Assembly (NCBI GenBank): GCA_030762935.1
Contig: CM060899.1
Span: 59,012,501-59,076,500, forward strand
DNA: 64,000 nucleotides
Source: Hymenopus coronatus
Taxonomy: Eukaryota; Arthropoda; Insecta; Mantodea; Hymenopodidae
Reading direction: 5' to 3'
Shown: positions 46,360-57,393 of the stretch, piece after piece
Layout of the letters: each line of letters starts with the position of its first letter
Position numbering within the stretch: position 1 is the stretch's first letter
Program-made: the position numbers and the translations under genes
Notes under the pieces: generated by a model
Seen by the model: only the letters and a program-made list of their open reading frames with translations
What the model was told of the DNA's origin: nothing
Database searches by the model: none

Positions 46360-46890
46360 TCTTCGTGTAGCATTAATTTGGGTGTTTCTACATTTTGGGG
46401 CCCCTAGCCGTGATTTTTAAAACCGGTTCGCTTAATTTAACTCATTTTAACGTTGGCATCGTTCATTGTACATGAAAAATTAAACGCATTGATATTAATG
46501 AGCTGGTGTGAGCCATATAGTAACATTGAATCACTATCCCGGTTATAAAACCGTTAATAATTATTATCTTTGATTCCGTGGCTTGTATTTTTGTTTTTCT
46601 GCTGATGTGTTTAATTTATATTCTGCTGCACCAGTGTTTAGCATATAGGCAGTAATTTGAAGTTCATCCAGGCGGTGTCACGGGCATACAAAACAGTACC
46701 TACGTAATGTAATATCATTATTTAATGTATTTCACTGGATCACCTGCAGCAGTTCGGTAATGACTTTGTCCGAAATTGTGTTATAGCGTCATAAATATGC
46801 GCAGCTAGAAAATGGAGCACTCAGTAGTCTAATGTCGGGCAGATAGATGTGCCTACGTTACATCAATCGCTGCAATATACTTCTCAAAAA
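46360..46890. other. unassigned DNA
   Basis: No feature recognised. Confidence 0.4.
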
Positions 46891-47752
46891 TATGATTTGT
46901 TCCATTCATAGGACTTTCTCGACATCTTTGCATTGTTAAAAAGCTTATGCTTCTATTTACTTCATGCTAATTCAGAAAAACTTAGCGGCAATAATCTAAT
47001 TACTTGCTTCCTTGTAAGTAGAAGCGAAATAAGGGAGTACCATTGGTTAAAGTGATAGTGAAAAGCTGGTTGCTATGAATAAGCTTCTTTGTTTGTATGG
47101 ACAGAAGTTGACAAATTCCTGTGTGAGAAAAGTATTTTTTTTTAAAGCTGAAACCAAAAACAAGGAATATCTCAAAAACGATCAAATCGACGAAAAAAAA
47201 GTATATAGTATAAATTGTGTGTTTTAGTATACTCTACATTTTTTGTGTGGTAATTTTTGTCCATCTCTTACGGTGTAGCCGTTATGCAAAATTCCGTAAA
47301 ATTCATTCAGAATAAAGTAGTCTTCAGAGGCTATTCCCAGAAAATTCAAGATATACATTTTATTTGTCACGTACATATCTTTAATATAAGACATTTTAAT
47401 CAAAAATCGTTACAACCATTTTTAAGAAATTAAAAATTTTCGAAATTTTTTCCATGTAAAGGGTAATTTGGGGTGGGGGGATTTTCTTCAAAATCTTCAT
47501 GTCGCATCCTTGGCAAATACCAAACATAAATACCAAGTTTGGGTTTTAACGGTCTTTTAGTTTTTGGGTTATGCTGCCCACAGACACACACACACAGACA
47601 GACACACACGGACCTTTTTCTAAAAATGTTTTTTATTCAGGGGGTCTCAAAACATATATCTACCGTATTTCCGGTGAAATCTTGGTATCGATTTTTGGGT
47701 GCAATACAATACCTTCTCTATACACTATGTACATAGTACGTGTAGAGAAAGT
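46891..47752 (+). repeat. E repeat, full length (subgroup E-a)
   Basis: One of the best reference copies: TATGATTTGTTCCATTCATA, all internal blocks, two short (CA)n runs, CACTATGTACATAGTACGTG, GAGAAAGT. A-runs lie on both sides. Confidence 0.95.
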
Positions 47753-49219
47753 AAAAAACTAAATTTCGAAAAATCAAGACTTTAGACATTACGAAAAATA
47801 ACATGTTTCCTACAGTAATTAGGGTTAGAATAAAAAAATATGGTATGGTAAATCTATCTGTAAACTAATTTACTAAAAAAACTTTCATTTTTCATGTGAA
47901 TATTTTTATAAAGTCATATCGTGACCCATTTTATTACAATTGATTTATATATATATATATAAATTATTATTCAAATAACCGTACAAGCTAGAATATAAGT
48001 AAATTGCAGAAATATCACTGTTATTATGTGTAAGTAGTGCAATAAGTTTCAACAAGATAGCTTGCATACTGTGAATGAATAAATGATAATATATTATTAG
48101 AAATTATGGTATTAGAAAACATTCATTTTTTTTTGTTAAAAACTAATTAGGTAATATTTTATGAATAGAAATATTTTCCTTGTTAATAATTCTCTGGTGT
48201 AGGAAACGAAGTGCTGCATTATGTCCCTAGAGAGAATATGTAATATTTCACTCCTGTTTTGGTAACCTAGAAACCGACATTCAGCTCCGGTCGTGTAAAA
48301 ACATTATTACATCACGAGAAAATAGAGCACTAACCGATCTTGTTGCTCCCTTTCTGCGGAAGAGGAAGTGACATCACACGAAAATGAAGAGTAACTTCGG
48401 CGTTTTAGCGGTATGAGAGCGGAAAATTCCATTATAGGCAAAATTTTTCCGCACCAACAAGAGTTTTGGGAGAAGTCTTTTGAAAGACGTGCTGTAGCCA
48501 CTTTTGTTGTTGTCGAGAGTACAATGGAGCACCAAGATTAATGGTTTCCTTCAGGTACGGCAAACGGACGGGAAAATTAAAGCAACCCTAGCCATGAGCG
48601 CATGAAGTCGTAAAAGTCAAGTGGCTCCCGAGTTTTTTCTCCGACTTTATTTCTGTTGCCAACACGTGTTTGCTCAACTATATGCACCCTAAATATCCAG
48701 TCTCTAGAGAACGGAGATAAAATATTTTCAGCAACGAAACCCAAAATTACCTCAGTTTTACACTGTTTTACTAAAAAGGGGAAACTTAAAATCAATTACA
48801 TGATCGCTAAGCTACCACCCATAAATATTAAATATTATTACTATTATTATTGTTTTGTTGTAAAATAGATCAAATAGATTAAACTATTCTTCTTCTTCTT
48901 CTTCTTCTCTTCATGGAGTAGGAGAGTCTCCTGGAATACTTGTTTTTTCACACAAGCCGTGAGTAAGAATTGAATTTTTCAGTCTGTCTCTACCTATCCA
49001 ACTCCTGTCCTACACACGGCCTGTGTGAAAAAAAAAAAAAAATTATTCCAATACCAATTAACCATAATAGTTGGCTATACTATGAATCCTGGGTCTAAAG
49101 TACTTGCAACCTTGTATGTCGTCATTGGGGTTGTCAACTCAAAAGAATTTGAGATCACCTTGTGGTTTACCGGGAAACATGTGAGTCAGTTGAGAAATTC
49201 AATGCTATGCCGACATGTT
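47753..49219. other. unassigned DNA with simple repeats
   Basis: AT palindromic run at 47945-47962, (CTT)n at 48889-48915. The block GAATTTTTCAGTCTG..TCTACCTAT occurs at about 48971 and again at about 49296. Related material therefore flanks the tRNA-like gene. Confidence 0.45.
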
Positions 49220-49290
49220 GCCATGGTATCTCAGTGGCAGAGCAACCGGCTAGAGATCGTTAGATCCGTGGTTCAAATCCCGGCTATGGC
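49220..49290 (+). tRNA. tRNA-like sequence, probably pseudogene or SINE head
   Basis: 71 nt with acceptor arms GCCATGG/CTATGGC pairing apart from one wobble. A-box TATCTCAGTGGC, B-box GTGGTTCAAATCCC. The T-stem (GTGG/CCGG) and anticodon stem pair poorly. If the loop is CTAGAGA the anticodon would be AGA, but this is weak. The shared downstream block suggests it heads a SINE. Confidence 0.55.
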
Positions 49291-49320
49291 ATTGCATTTT
49301 TCAGTCTGACTCTACCTATT

Positions 49321-49965
49321 CAAGGAGAATCTCCTGTTCCGTGCTCAACTTTACACCTTGTTCCTGGTCGACCGACATCTCTTCTCCCGATTGGCTTATA
49401 ATCGAATACCTGTTTCGGTAGCCGTTCCTTGTTCATTCTTCTTGGATAGTTCGACCAGAGAATTCTGTATTCATTTGTTTTACCTATAATTGGGAGCAGA
49501 TTTAATTCATTTCTTGTGTCATCATTTCTATATCGATCCTTTTATTCTTCTGAAAAAACTTCGTTTCCGCTGACTGTATTCTATTTCTTCAAGGTCCATA
49601 CTTTACATCCATATAGAAGAGTCGGTACAGTCATTTTCTTGTGTTTCTTTCCTTATTTTCTTCTTTAAGTTGTTAGCAATTGTGCCACATAAGCCTGAAA
49701 GTAATATGTTATGTTTTAATACTCCCACCCTAATCGTAATCGTTAATGATATTGCAACCTAGGCTAACTTGTTCTAAACCGGTATTATTATCTATTATTT
49801 TGCTTTATGTTTTCCTCTGAAAGTCATTACTTTCGTCTTTTGTAGTGTCATTTTTAAATTATATTGTCCACATATTGTATTTATTTGTGCATGTTCTTTT
49901 GTAAATTATTTTCACTGTCCGGGATACATAAGTATCTGGTCATTTGCGAGTAAAAGAGTATTATT
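49321..49965 (-). pseudogene. RTE-like LINE reverse transcriptase fragment
   Basis: Minus-strand reading gives ANDQILMYPGQ (decayed catalytic [FY]ADDQ box), NTICGQYNLKMTLQKTKVMT, FRGK, then MTVPTLLYGCKVWTLKK, RNELNLLPIIGKTNEYRILW, RRMNKERLPKQVFDYKPIGR and RDVGRPGTR. This is the typical order at the end of such an RT. Many stops and frameshifts; the second catalytic Asp of the ADD pair is changed to Asn or shifted. Confidence 0.85.
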
Positions 49966-49974
49966 TTGGCCTAG

Positions 49975-50242
49975 TGTTTCCGGTATAGACTGCGTCTTGA
50001 GGCTAAAATCTCCCAACGTTTCGTCCATCTTATGATGAAGCTTCCTCAGGGCTGACTGCGTCTTGTCCAGCTGGAGTTCCTTCCGTTATACTGTGGATGG
50101 GACAGCCAAGTACCGCTCTCCTGTGTTGCCATTTGTTGTCGTTCGGCCAATGACTGGGTTCGCAGCTTTCTGTGTTCTCATTGGCTCGCTGGCAGCAAGA
50201 TAGAAACTTTTTTTTTTAGCAGAGGTCTCCAGATGGTGTTCA

Positions 50243-50291
<49 letters not shown>

Positions 50292-50590
50292 CTTCCATTG
50301 CCTCTGTTAACTTTAGGTTCTTCTTTAAATGTCTCAATGTTGTATAATGCGATGTTTATAATCTTCGCATGGTACCACTAATTTCATGTTCTCAAAATCA
50401 ATATGATGGCCAGTTTCAGTAGCATGTTGGGGTAGAGCGGACTTTTCAGACTGGTTAAGTTTGAAGTTTCCGATATGCTCTTTTCGTCATGTGACTGCCA
50501 ATCTTCCGGTCTGGAGTGTGTAATATACCTTGAATTGTGTTTTTCGCATGTTGTACGTTGCGTGCTCGAGAGTCGGCAAAGTATCGGCGC
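49975..50590 (-). pseudogene. Penelope-like element 3' end with GIY-YIG domain relic
   Basis: Minus strand 50341-50560 reads YTLQTGRLAVT, stop, RKEHIGNFKLNQSEKSALPQ, HATETGHHIDFENMKLVVPC. This corresponds to the second half of the GIY-YIG endonuclease of Penelope elements (conserved Arg in GR and the EH pair). A 46-bp T-run (50246-50291) interrupts the tail. The far end has CATCATAAGATGGACGAAAC and GTTGGGAGATTTTAGCC, like the 3' ends of Penelope elements. The RT core is absent. Confidence 0.8.
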
Positions 50591-50591
50591 T

Positions 50592-50785
50592 ATTTTTTTT
50601 TTTCTCTCTCTCTTCGGAAGGAAAATTTTACATTACAAGGCATTACAATAAAGTGCTGTCAAATTATTTAATTGTACTTTTATTTCATTGCATGGTCGTA
50701 CTGTAAACGGAAGATTTTGTCTGAGTTTTTTTTTTTTTTTTTTCGTTAGGTATACCACCCGTGCGAAACCGGGGCGGGCAGCTAG
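50592..50785 (+). mobile_element. Helitron-type 3' terminus
   Basis: Ends with a GC-rich hairpin (CACCCGTGCGAAACCGGGGC, then GGGCAG) followed by CTAG at 50782-50785 and a T. Helitrons end in CTRR a few bases after such a hairpin and insert between A and T. The next base begins an E repeat in mid-sequence (TAAGACGATATCTGC, normally preceded by AGTAA), which fits an A/T insertion site. No 5' TC end or Rep/helicase ORF is visible, so the left limit is unknown. Confidence 0.7.
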
Positions 50786-50901
50786 TAAGACGATATCTGC
50801 AAATTCTTCTTGATTAGCATGAAGTAAATAGAAGAATAATCTTACCAACAGTAATTTGTTACAGAGATGTAGAGAAAGTTATGTAAATAGATCGCATCAG
50901 A
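50786..50901 (-). repeat. E repeat, 5' tip, cut by Helitron end
   Basis: TAAGACGATATCTGCAAATT to ATAGATCGCATCAGA. Confidence 0.85.
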
Positions 50902-51227
50902 TGTTTTCCTAAACAAATATTTCAAGATTTATAACGCTTTGATGTTTGGGGCAACGTTTTAAAGCAAGTAGTAGTGGTGGCGGTGGCGGTGGCGGCGGCG
51001 GCGGTATTTTTTTAAGTTTACAATAATGCAATATTTGCGTCACACAGTCGCATGGGTCGAGTGACCGTACATGCTGTCGAAAAATATTTGAGTTTAAAAT
51101 ATTACCATATATATATTTTTTATTTCTTAACATTGGAAATGCACACACACGCCCACACACACTCACACAGACACATACACACGCTCGCGCGCTGCGACAA
51201 CAGAACCACAGAATAATAAAAGAAAGA
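50902..51227. other. simple-sequence DNA
   Basis: (GGT/GGC)n at 50968-51004 and a CA-rich stretch at 51140-51182; no gene. Confidence 0.6.
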
Positions 51228-51251
51228 ACACTCTGATATCTCTCTCTCTCT

Positions 51252-51283
<32 letters not shown>

Positions 51284-51800
51284 CACACACACTTGCACTC
51301 ACAACTACACCAGATATTCATACATATAGACAGTCAAACACCATATAAGTCTATACAATATTTACACAAATATTTTATCTCTTGGTGCACGTACATTAAG
51401 TATGTGCCCAGGCTTGGGCCAGTTTTGGTTGTTTAGAATCAAATCCCAGAATGATGTCCTTCGTCTGTTTGAAGCTAAAAATACTTCCGGCAATAAGTTT
51501 TTCCTGGCATCCTCCGTCTGCACACAATCTGCCAAAATATGCTCCAGTCTTCCTGATCCCCGCATAATGGGCAAATGCGCATACCAGCTTCATCAACTAC
51601 CTTACGAGTTTTCCACCCTCCCAACCTGAGCCACGCTATTCCCGACCTTTGTTTCGTACCCGATTTTAAAATATGTGTTTCTTTACCTCACTCAATCTTT
51701 ATTTCGTTTTTAAGTGCAATGACGATTTGTTTCTACACCCAGATTCTATGTCCTGCCTGTTTATATCGCATAGTCGTATTTTTACTTTATTCACAACGTT
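51228..51800 (-). pseudogene. LINE 3' end with CCHC finger, copy 2
   Basis: Minus strand: RICPLCGDQE-type text, frameshift, LEHILADCVQTEDARKNLLP, EVFLASNRRRTSFWDLIL, then a 3' UTR and (GT)n at 51251-51295. Colinear with 24058-24595 over some 540 bp, including the UTR and the GATATCAG after the microsatellite. The CCHC knuckle is split by the frameshift at about 51548. Confidence 0.8.
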
Positions 51801-52457
51801 ATATCGATTGTATAAATAGCGAAGAATATGTGGTATTAATTCCTCCACTAAGGGTTTTTGAAACACCTGTCTCTGAATTGCAGACATCAAGCATAACTTG
51901 CATGAAAATGCTCTCTAAACTTAAGAATAATGCATAAGAAGCAGAACACCAAAGTTTGTGGTCCTCGGTAGTTTCTCTTATTGAATTTATACAAGTCACT
52001 GTCAGTCGAGGGAAGGAGAGAGAGAGAGTGGCAAACTTTAGCAGTCTTTTGTCTACTGCACTTGTGTCACAAAAATGACTCTTGTTGTTGAGAGAAGTGG
52101 CACTGCACCCTCGGGAACGAGAGAGGTCGTTACGGTTTTTAATGTTCAAAGTAGCTCCTACTTTGAAACAGTGTTTCTGCTTGCTTTTCTGTTTTCAACT
52201 CACTTTTCTCAATGCAAGAGCTTAAAACTCGAGTATCGGCATTTAAAAAAAAAAAAGCACTTCACTTGTTTACTTCTATGAGAACCATTAATGTAAGCAG
52301 TGCCATTTCGGAAATAACAGCTTTTATATTGTATCTCCTGGTAAAGTGGTGGAAAGAAACAAGAAATGAGGTATATACAGGAAGATTCAAAAATACTTTT
52401 ACAACGTTTGTGTACAGGTTTCTTACATCAAAACAAGAAAAAAAAAAAAAAAAAAAA
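51801..52457. other. unassigned DNA, A-run at its end
   Basis: Possibly more of the same LINE upstream of 51800, but not recognisable. (GA)n at 52016-52028 and a poly(A) of about 22 bp at 52436-52457. Confidence 0.4.
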
Positions 52458-52583
52458 TGACCGCCTGGGCAGTGTGGTGGTAGCGTGTCTGCTTCGCGTT
52501 CAAAAGGTCATGACTTCGAATCTCGCTTAGGGTGAGTTTTATCGTTCGATATGACCAACCAGATTAAAGAACGTTAAGCTTAC

Positions 52584-52612
<29 letters not shown>
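52458..52612 (+). mobile_element. SINE-A, internally deleted, long poly(A)
   Basis: Intact head (CCGCCTGGGCAGTGTGGTGG; B-box CTTCGAATCTC) joined to the 3' body end (CGATATGACCAACC..AACGTTAAGC), then 29 A. About 130 bp of body is missing. Confidence 0.85.
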
Positions 52613-52616
<4 letters not shown>

Positions 52617-53037
52617 TGATGTATGTTCCATTATCATGACTCTCTAGGTCTCTACAACAAACTATTGTTAGAAAGCTTATGCTAATCGGGACAAAATTAG
52701 CAGTAACAAGTCTTATTACTTGCTTCCTTGTAAGTAGAAGTGAAATAAGGGAGCACTATAGGTTAAAGTGATAGTCAAAAGCTGGTTGCTATGTGACTGA
52801 AGTTCCTTTGTCTGTCGCATCCCTGAAAGATACTAAACCTAAATACCAAGGTATTTTACCGACTTTTCGTTTTTGAGTTATCATGATCACAGACACAAGG
52901 ACCTTCTCTGAAAATGCTTTTTTTTTTGTACTCAGGGGGCCCTAAAGCATGTACTTTCGGCGAAGTCTCTGTATCGAATTTTTGAGTGGAACAATACTTC
53001 CTCTGTACACTAGGTACATAGTACGGGTAGAGAAAGT
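52613..53037 (+). repeat. E repeat in SINE-A poly(A), internal deletion
   Basis: TATATGATGTATGTTCCATT to GGGTAGAGAAAGT. The middle is deleted from TTCCTTTGTCTG to TCGCATCCCTGAAAG, leaving both tips. Confidence 0.88.
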
Positions 53038-53119
53038 AAAAACCCCATGCGATAGGAGCTATATCAGCATTGCTACATCTTGCCACTAATATTGATTACT
53101 GAAACAGTTGCAACATTAC

Positions 53120-53848
53120 CTTTTATTAAAAGAAATATAATTTACTCATGGAATCTCCGTCGATTTATCATGTTACACCATCACTCAAAACACTTAAATG
53201 GCTCCAGCTTAGGGATAGAAGCAAATTGCATTCTTTATGATGTCTCTATTAACTCCTTCATTCTCGCATTTCAAACTATCTAAAAGTTCGCTTCAAATAT
53301 CTTTCTGACTGTCTTAATCGAGAAACTGGCTCTCGACACTCTTTCCTTCTTGCTATACCTGCTCATCATACAACCTTCTATTCATCGTTTACAATAGATT
53401 TAGCTCGTCTTCGGAATTCCCTCCCTGAAGACGTAAGGGACTGCCGGAACGTTATACTCTTCAAGTAGAAAATTAGGCATACATTTATAATCAAACCTAA
53501 TCTGCTGCTGTATTAATATGGTAAATACATCACTGTAATTTATTGTTACTAATATTTTGTGGACTGGCAAGCAATGTGCAATTCAATTGTAAATATGACA
53601 AATATGCGTTTTAACCTACAGAATATTTTACTTAAAATAATTTTGTTTACAGTTTTTTTTTTTTTTTTCCCATTACAGTATACTTATGTACCTTTTTTAT
53701 TTTTTATTGAGTTGTATAGACTTGTATTTTTGTTCTTTATTTATTGCATCACAACTGTATTGAATTTAATGTAGCGCCTGGTAGAGTGGAAGAGAAGGCC
53801 TTATGGCCTTAATTCCAACCAGGATAAATAAATAAATAAATAAATATC
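53120..53848 (+). pseudogene. CR1/Jockey-type LINE 3' end
   Basis: The last part of a LINE ORF2 reads LKWLQLRDRSKLHSL, stop, RISNYLKVRFKYLSDCLNRE, SRHSFLLAIPAHHTTFYSSS, FTIDLARLRNSLPEDVRDCR, LFK then a natural stop at about 53468. A 3' UTR leads to AGCGCCTGGTAGAGTGGAAG, GAAGGCCTTATGGCCTTAA and a (AAAT)n tail at 53823-53848. Short tandem tails of this type are usual for CR1/Jockey-like elements. Confidence 0.85.
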
Positions 53849-54492
53849 AGTTACCCTAGAATAGCAATTCCAAAGATTCTATAAAATACGAGTGTACGGA
53901 TAGAGAATCTAATTTTAACTTTTTAGAGCCTACAAATTCAGAGCTTAGTAATAAAGTTATATAGGTAAACAAAAACTTAACACATACACTTTTGTTGCTT
54001 CAATATGTTAAAAGTTCCTTAGGTTGTAGATAATTTTCAACTGATAAGTTTAATCCGAAACGCACATTATGTGCTATACTGTTCAAAGCGGAAATGGGAT
54101 TTCGAAAAACATAGGATCCCAGAGAGAAGGGCGAAAAGGGAGCAATAATGTTCAAAGCTCATTTCGAAAACAAGTGACAAATTTCAGGTGAGTCGCCTAT
54201 TGGAACAATGAAGTCCGCAAATTGTTTGTTTATTTATTCATGCCATGTTTAGTTCCTAAAGCGCTCATTCTGACAAACCTATTACCGTATTTTAAACGCC
54301 AACTCGTTTTCGCGTGATCGATTGGTGCAGATGCTTATTGTGTCGATTGGTCACGGTGGAAAAGGTTGAATGTCGCCTTTGAGCTTAAATGAAACTACGA
54401 CGTCAGCTATAAATTCTGGCCAATAGAATGTAGAGCTTGGTGCGCTAATACGAATCGTTGTTGTCAATACCAATATTTCCTTCTAAACTGGA
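53849..54492. other. unassigned DNA
   Basis: No repeat or ORF recognised. Confidence 0.4.
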
Positions 54493-54816
54493 GCTTTCTC
54501 TACACGTACTGTGTACATAGTGTATAGAGAGGATATTGCATTCCACCCAAAAATTCGATACCGAGATTTCACCGGAAATACATGTTTTGAGACCCCATGA
54601 ATAAAAAAAATTAGAAAACTTCAGTGTGTGTGTCTGTTGACAACATAGCTCAAAAACAAAAATAACGTTTAATACCAAACTTGGTATTTACGTTTAGTAT
54701 TTCCCAAGGATGCGACTCGAAGATTTTTAAGAACATCGCCGTTCCCAAACTACCCTTTACATTGTAAAATTTTCGAAAATTATGTAGAGCAAGTCATGTG
54801 AATAGAACATATAAGA
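54493..54816 (-). repeat. E repeat with large internal deletion
   Basis: CTTTCTCTACACGTACTGTG to TTCGAAAATT, then a direct jump to ATGTAGAGCAAGTCATGTGA and ACATATAAGA. Both tips are kept, about 320 bp in all. Confidence 0.9.
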
Positions 54817-54821
54817 TTTTT

Positions 54822-55045
54822 AAATACTTAAACTATTTCCAAATGGAAAATCGTTATTCGGTTTTGTTTCTCCTGGTGAACTGAAGTGAACAGAATTTTA
54901 AAGCCATCAGATAGCGACCACCTTTGATTATCGCTTAAGTGTGTCATAATCTCATATTCCTGTGAATCCTCAAGTGTAGAGAATAAGCTTTTTAGGAGTG
55001 GTTTGTTTAGGAATGGGTAGAGGAGGACATATAAGTGTAACGCTA
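54822..55045 (-). repeat. E repeat, degraded 5' part
   Basis: ACTTAAACTATTTCCAAATG to ACATATAAGTGTAACGCTAG; abuts the previous copy tip-to-tail. Confidence 0.65.
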
Positions 55046-55152
55046 GAATATGTTTTTCATCAGTGGAAGTAATGCACTGTTTGTCAGTTGGATAGTAACA
55101 TTTCTGATTTTTACCATATATAAAGTAACAACATAGACAATTCAAGATATAG

Positions 55153-55507
55153 TAAATAATAATAATAATAATAATTCCATGGCACAACAGCTCATAAGGA
55201 ACCTTGGCCTACCGCCCGGCCGTTGCATCCCCCATTTGGTTCATGACCGACGCCGTGGATGGGGTGCAGTATTGGAGAGAGACGTGGTCAGCGCATTGAA
55301 CCCTCCCGGCCGGTTAATGCGGTCCGCTTGACTTGGAGCCGCTACTTCTCCATCAAGTAGTTCCTCAATTGGCCCCCCCAGGGACCTCACGAGGCTGAGT
55401 GCACCACGGACCAAGTTTCCCAGCGGGGAGAAAATCCCTAGGACGGTACTAGGAATCGAACCCAGGTATCCCGTTTGGCAAGCAGCCACGCTACCACCGC
55501 GCTAAAG
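55153..55507 (-). mobile_element. SINE-D with (ATT)n tail
   Basis: Minus strand head: AGCGCGGTGGTAGCGTGGCT (A-box) and GGGTTCGATTCCTAG (B-box); a GC-rich body of about 270 bp; 3' end in (ATT)n, seen as AAT repeats at 55153-55176. Only one copy in the window, so its mobility is inferred from structure. Confidence 0.75.
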
Positions 55508-55667
55508 AGACGACAAAATTACAAAGATACTGAAAGTAGATGCAAGAAAATCACTAAATAAAGACGCAAAGGGCAAGTAAACGATGCAGTGATGACGTAA
55601 TCGAAAAAATACTGACAATCGAAAACTGCATAATATGCATTTTCATAATCTGATATCAGTCTCTACA

Positions 55668-55925
55668 GTGTATTGTTACCATGCTGCTTCTAGTACCAAA
55701 GGTTGCGAGTTCAATCTGGGGTCTCCTCCGGGCTTCAAAATCTTTAGCGTGGATTTTTCGGAAGGGAAGTAAAGGCGCTGCCCAGTGTAATGTTTATTTG
55801 CACGTAAAAGAACCCCATACCTTTAAAGAGAAAGTCCCTGGGCAAGATTTCACCATTTTCACGTCCGCAAATTTGTGGCTGGTCTTATGCATTCATCTTA
55901 TGGGTGAGGAACTGATCCATCTTAC
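55668..55925 (+). mobile_element. SINE-C
   Basis: Head with GCGAGTTCAATCTGG B-box, then CAAAATCTTTAGCGTGGA, CGGAAGGGAAGTAAAGGCGC and GCACGTAAAAGAACCCCATA. The 85-residue ORF across it is a by-product. Confidence 0.75.
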
Positions 55926-55962
55926 CATGTGCGTATAGTGACTAAATCGCAAACTAGTTTTT

Positions 55963-56424
55963 TAATTTCTGTAGCCCGTACAATGTACATAAAGGATGGA
56001 GAAGGTATCGTATTGTGCCCAAAAATCCGACACCGAGGAGATTTCACTGGAAATATATGTTTTGGGACCCCCTGAGTCCGAAAAAAAGCATTTTTGGAAA
56101 AAAATCCGTGTGTGTGACTATGGACAACATAGCTCAAAAACGAAAAGACCTTTAAATACCAAACTTAATATTTGGGTTTAGTATCTTTCAAGGATGCGAC
56201 ATGAAGATTTTCAAGAAAACCCCACCACCACAAACATCCCTTACATGGACCATTTTTCGAAATTCGTGATTTTCTCAAAAATGGCTCTTACGATTTTGAT
56301 TAAAATACCTTATGTTCAAAGATATTTTTATGACAAATGAAATGTATATTTTGAATTTTTGAAGACATCTTCATTCTGAACGAATTTTGTATAACTGGCA
56401 AACCGTAAGCGATATACAAAAACG
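55963..56424 (-). repeat. E repeat (subgroup E-c), 3' half, split by SINE
   Basis: TTTCTGTAGCCCGTACAATG to CGTAAGCGATATACAAAAACG. Continues at 56693 after the insertion. Confidence 0.88.
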
Positions 56425-56692
56425 TTTTATTGTTTCATTTGTATAGCCTTTAACTTGAATGGTCATATCGGGGGCTTTGACTTGTGAAACAACTCGTATT
56501 ACTGTAGGTTAGAACATTAGGTTAATCATTATTATATTACTTAACACACGCACATTCAGTCTCACATTCATACCTACAGACTCTGTGGGGGATAGGGAAT
56601 AAATCCGGTTAAAGAAAAATTCCCCGCCCCGCCCCAGGGACCTCCGGGTGAGAAGTCAGCTCGCTGACCACTCGACCACGGAGACAGTCTAT
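56425..56692 (-). mobile_element. SINE inserted in an E repeat
   Basis: Minus strand head GTCTCCGTGGTCGAGTGGTC (A-box). The B-box is unclear in a GC-rich stretch (CACCCGGAGGTCCCTGGGGC). The 3' end runs to AAATGAAACAATAAAAC. It is bordered by ATACAAAAAC on the left and CTATAAAAAC on the right, a probable imperfect target duplication within E. Confidence 0.7.
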
Positions 56693-57099
56693 AAAAACTT
56701 GTTACCCAAAAATGTAGATCAGAGTTTATGTCATATACATTGTTTTGTAGAGTTACCTGTATTCGAGATATTCCGGATTATTGGTTTAAATTTTAGCCGC
56801 TTAAACTTTCTCAAACGGGAAGGCATCTTTCTTCTCGTCACTCGTTTGTTTATTCCTAACAAACAAAGAGATTAGAATTTCCATAGTTTCATATCGCGAC
56901 CGGCTTTTAAATGACGAGACTATCGTTTTAGGCTGTGCATTTTCTTATTTCCCTTCTACTTATAAGGAAGCTAGTGAATAAGACTAGTTCTGCTTATGTT
57001 TATCTTGATTAGCATGATGTAGATAACACTTTAATGCTTTCAATAAAAGGTTTGTTTACTGAACAGTTAGAGGACATCATGTGAATGGAACACATCAGA
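56693..57099 (-). repeat. E repeat, 5' half of the split copy
   Basis: ACTTGTTACCCAAAAATGTA to GGAACACATCAGA; collinear continuation of 55963-56424. Confidence 0.88.
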
Positions 57100-57105
57100 T
57101 TTTTT

Positions 57106-57255
57106 CCCTTCTACTTACAACGGACCACGTATTAAGGACAATTTCTGCTAATATTTATCTCGCTTATCATGAAGTGGATAGAAGAATAAGCTTTTTAACA
57201 ATAATTTGTCACAGAGATGTAGAGAAAGGCATGTGAATGGAACACAGCAGAATTT
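57106..57255 (-). repeat. E repeat, 5' tip
   Basis: CCCTTCTACTTACAACGGAC to GAACACAGCAGA; same composite as at 36.1-37.1 kb. Confidence 0.85.
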
Positions 57256-57267
57256 TGTGCAGTAAGC

Positions 57268-57393
57268 ACTTTCGAAAAATGGTCCATGTAAGGGATGTTT
57301 GTGGTGGTGGGGTTTTCTTGAAAATCTTCATGTCGCATCCTTGAAAGATACTAAACCCAAATATTAAGTTTGGTATTTAAAGGTCTTTTCGTT
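57268..57393 (+). repeat. E repeat, central fragment
   Basis: CACTTTCGAAAAATGGTCCA to AAAGGTCTTTTCGTTT, followed at once by a second version of the same segment. Confidence 0.75.

Noticed and set aside
49220..49290. Functional tRNA gene
   Set aside because: T-stem and anticodon stem pair poorly, and the downstream block recurs at 48.97 kb, pointing to a SINE or pseudogene.
50086..50337. 83-residue ORF with a poly-Lys run
   Set aside because: Read-through of the 46-bp T-run within the Penelope relic.
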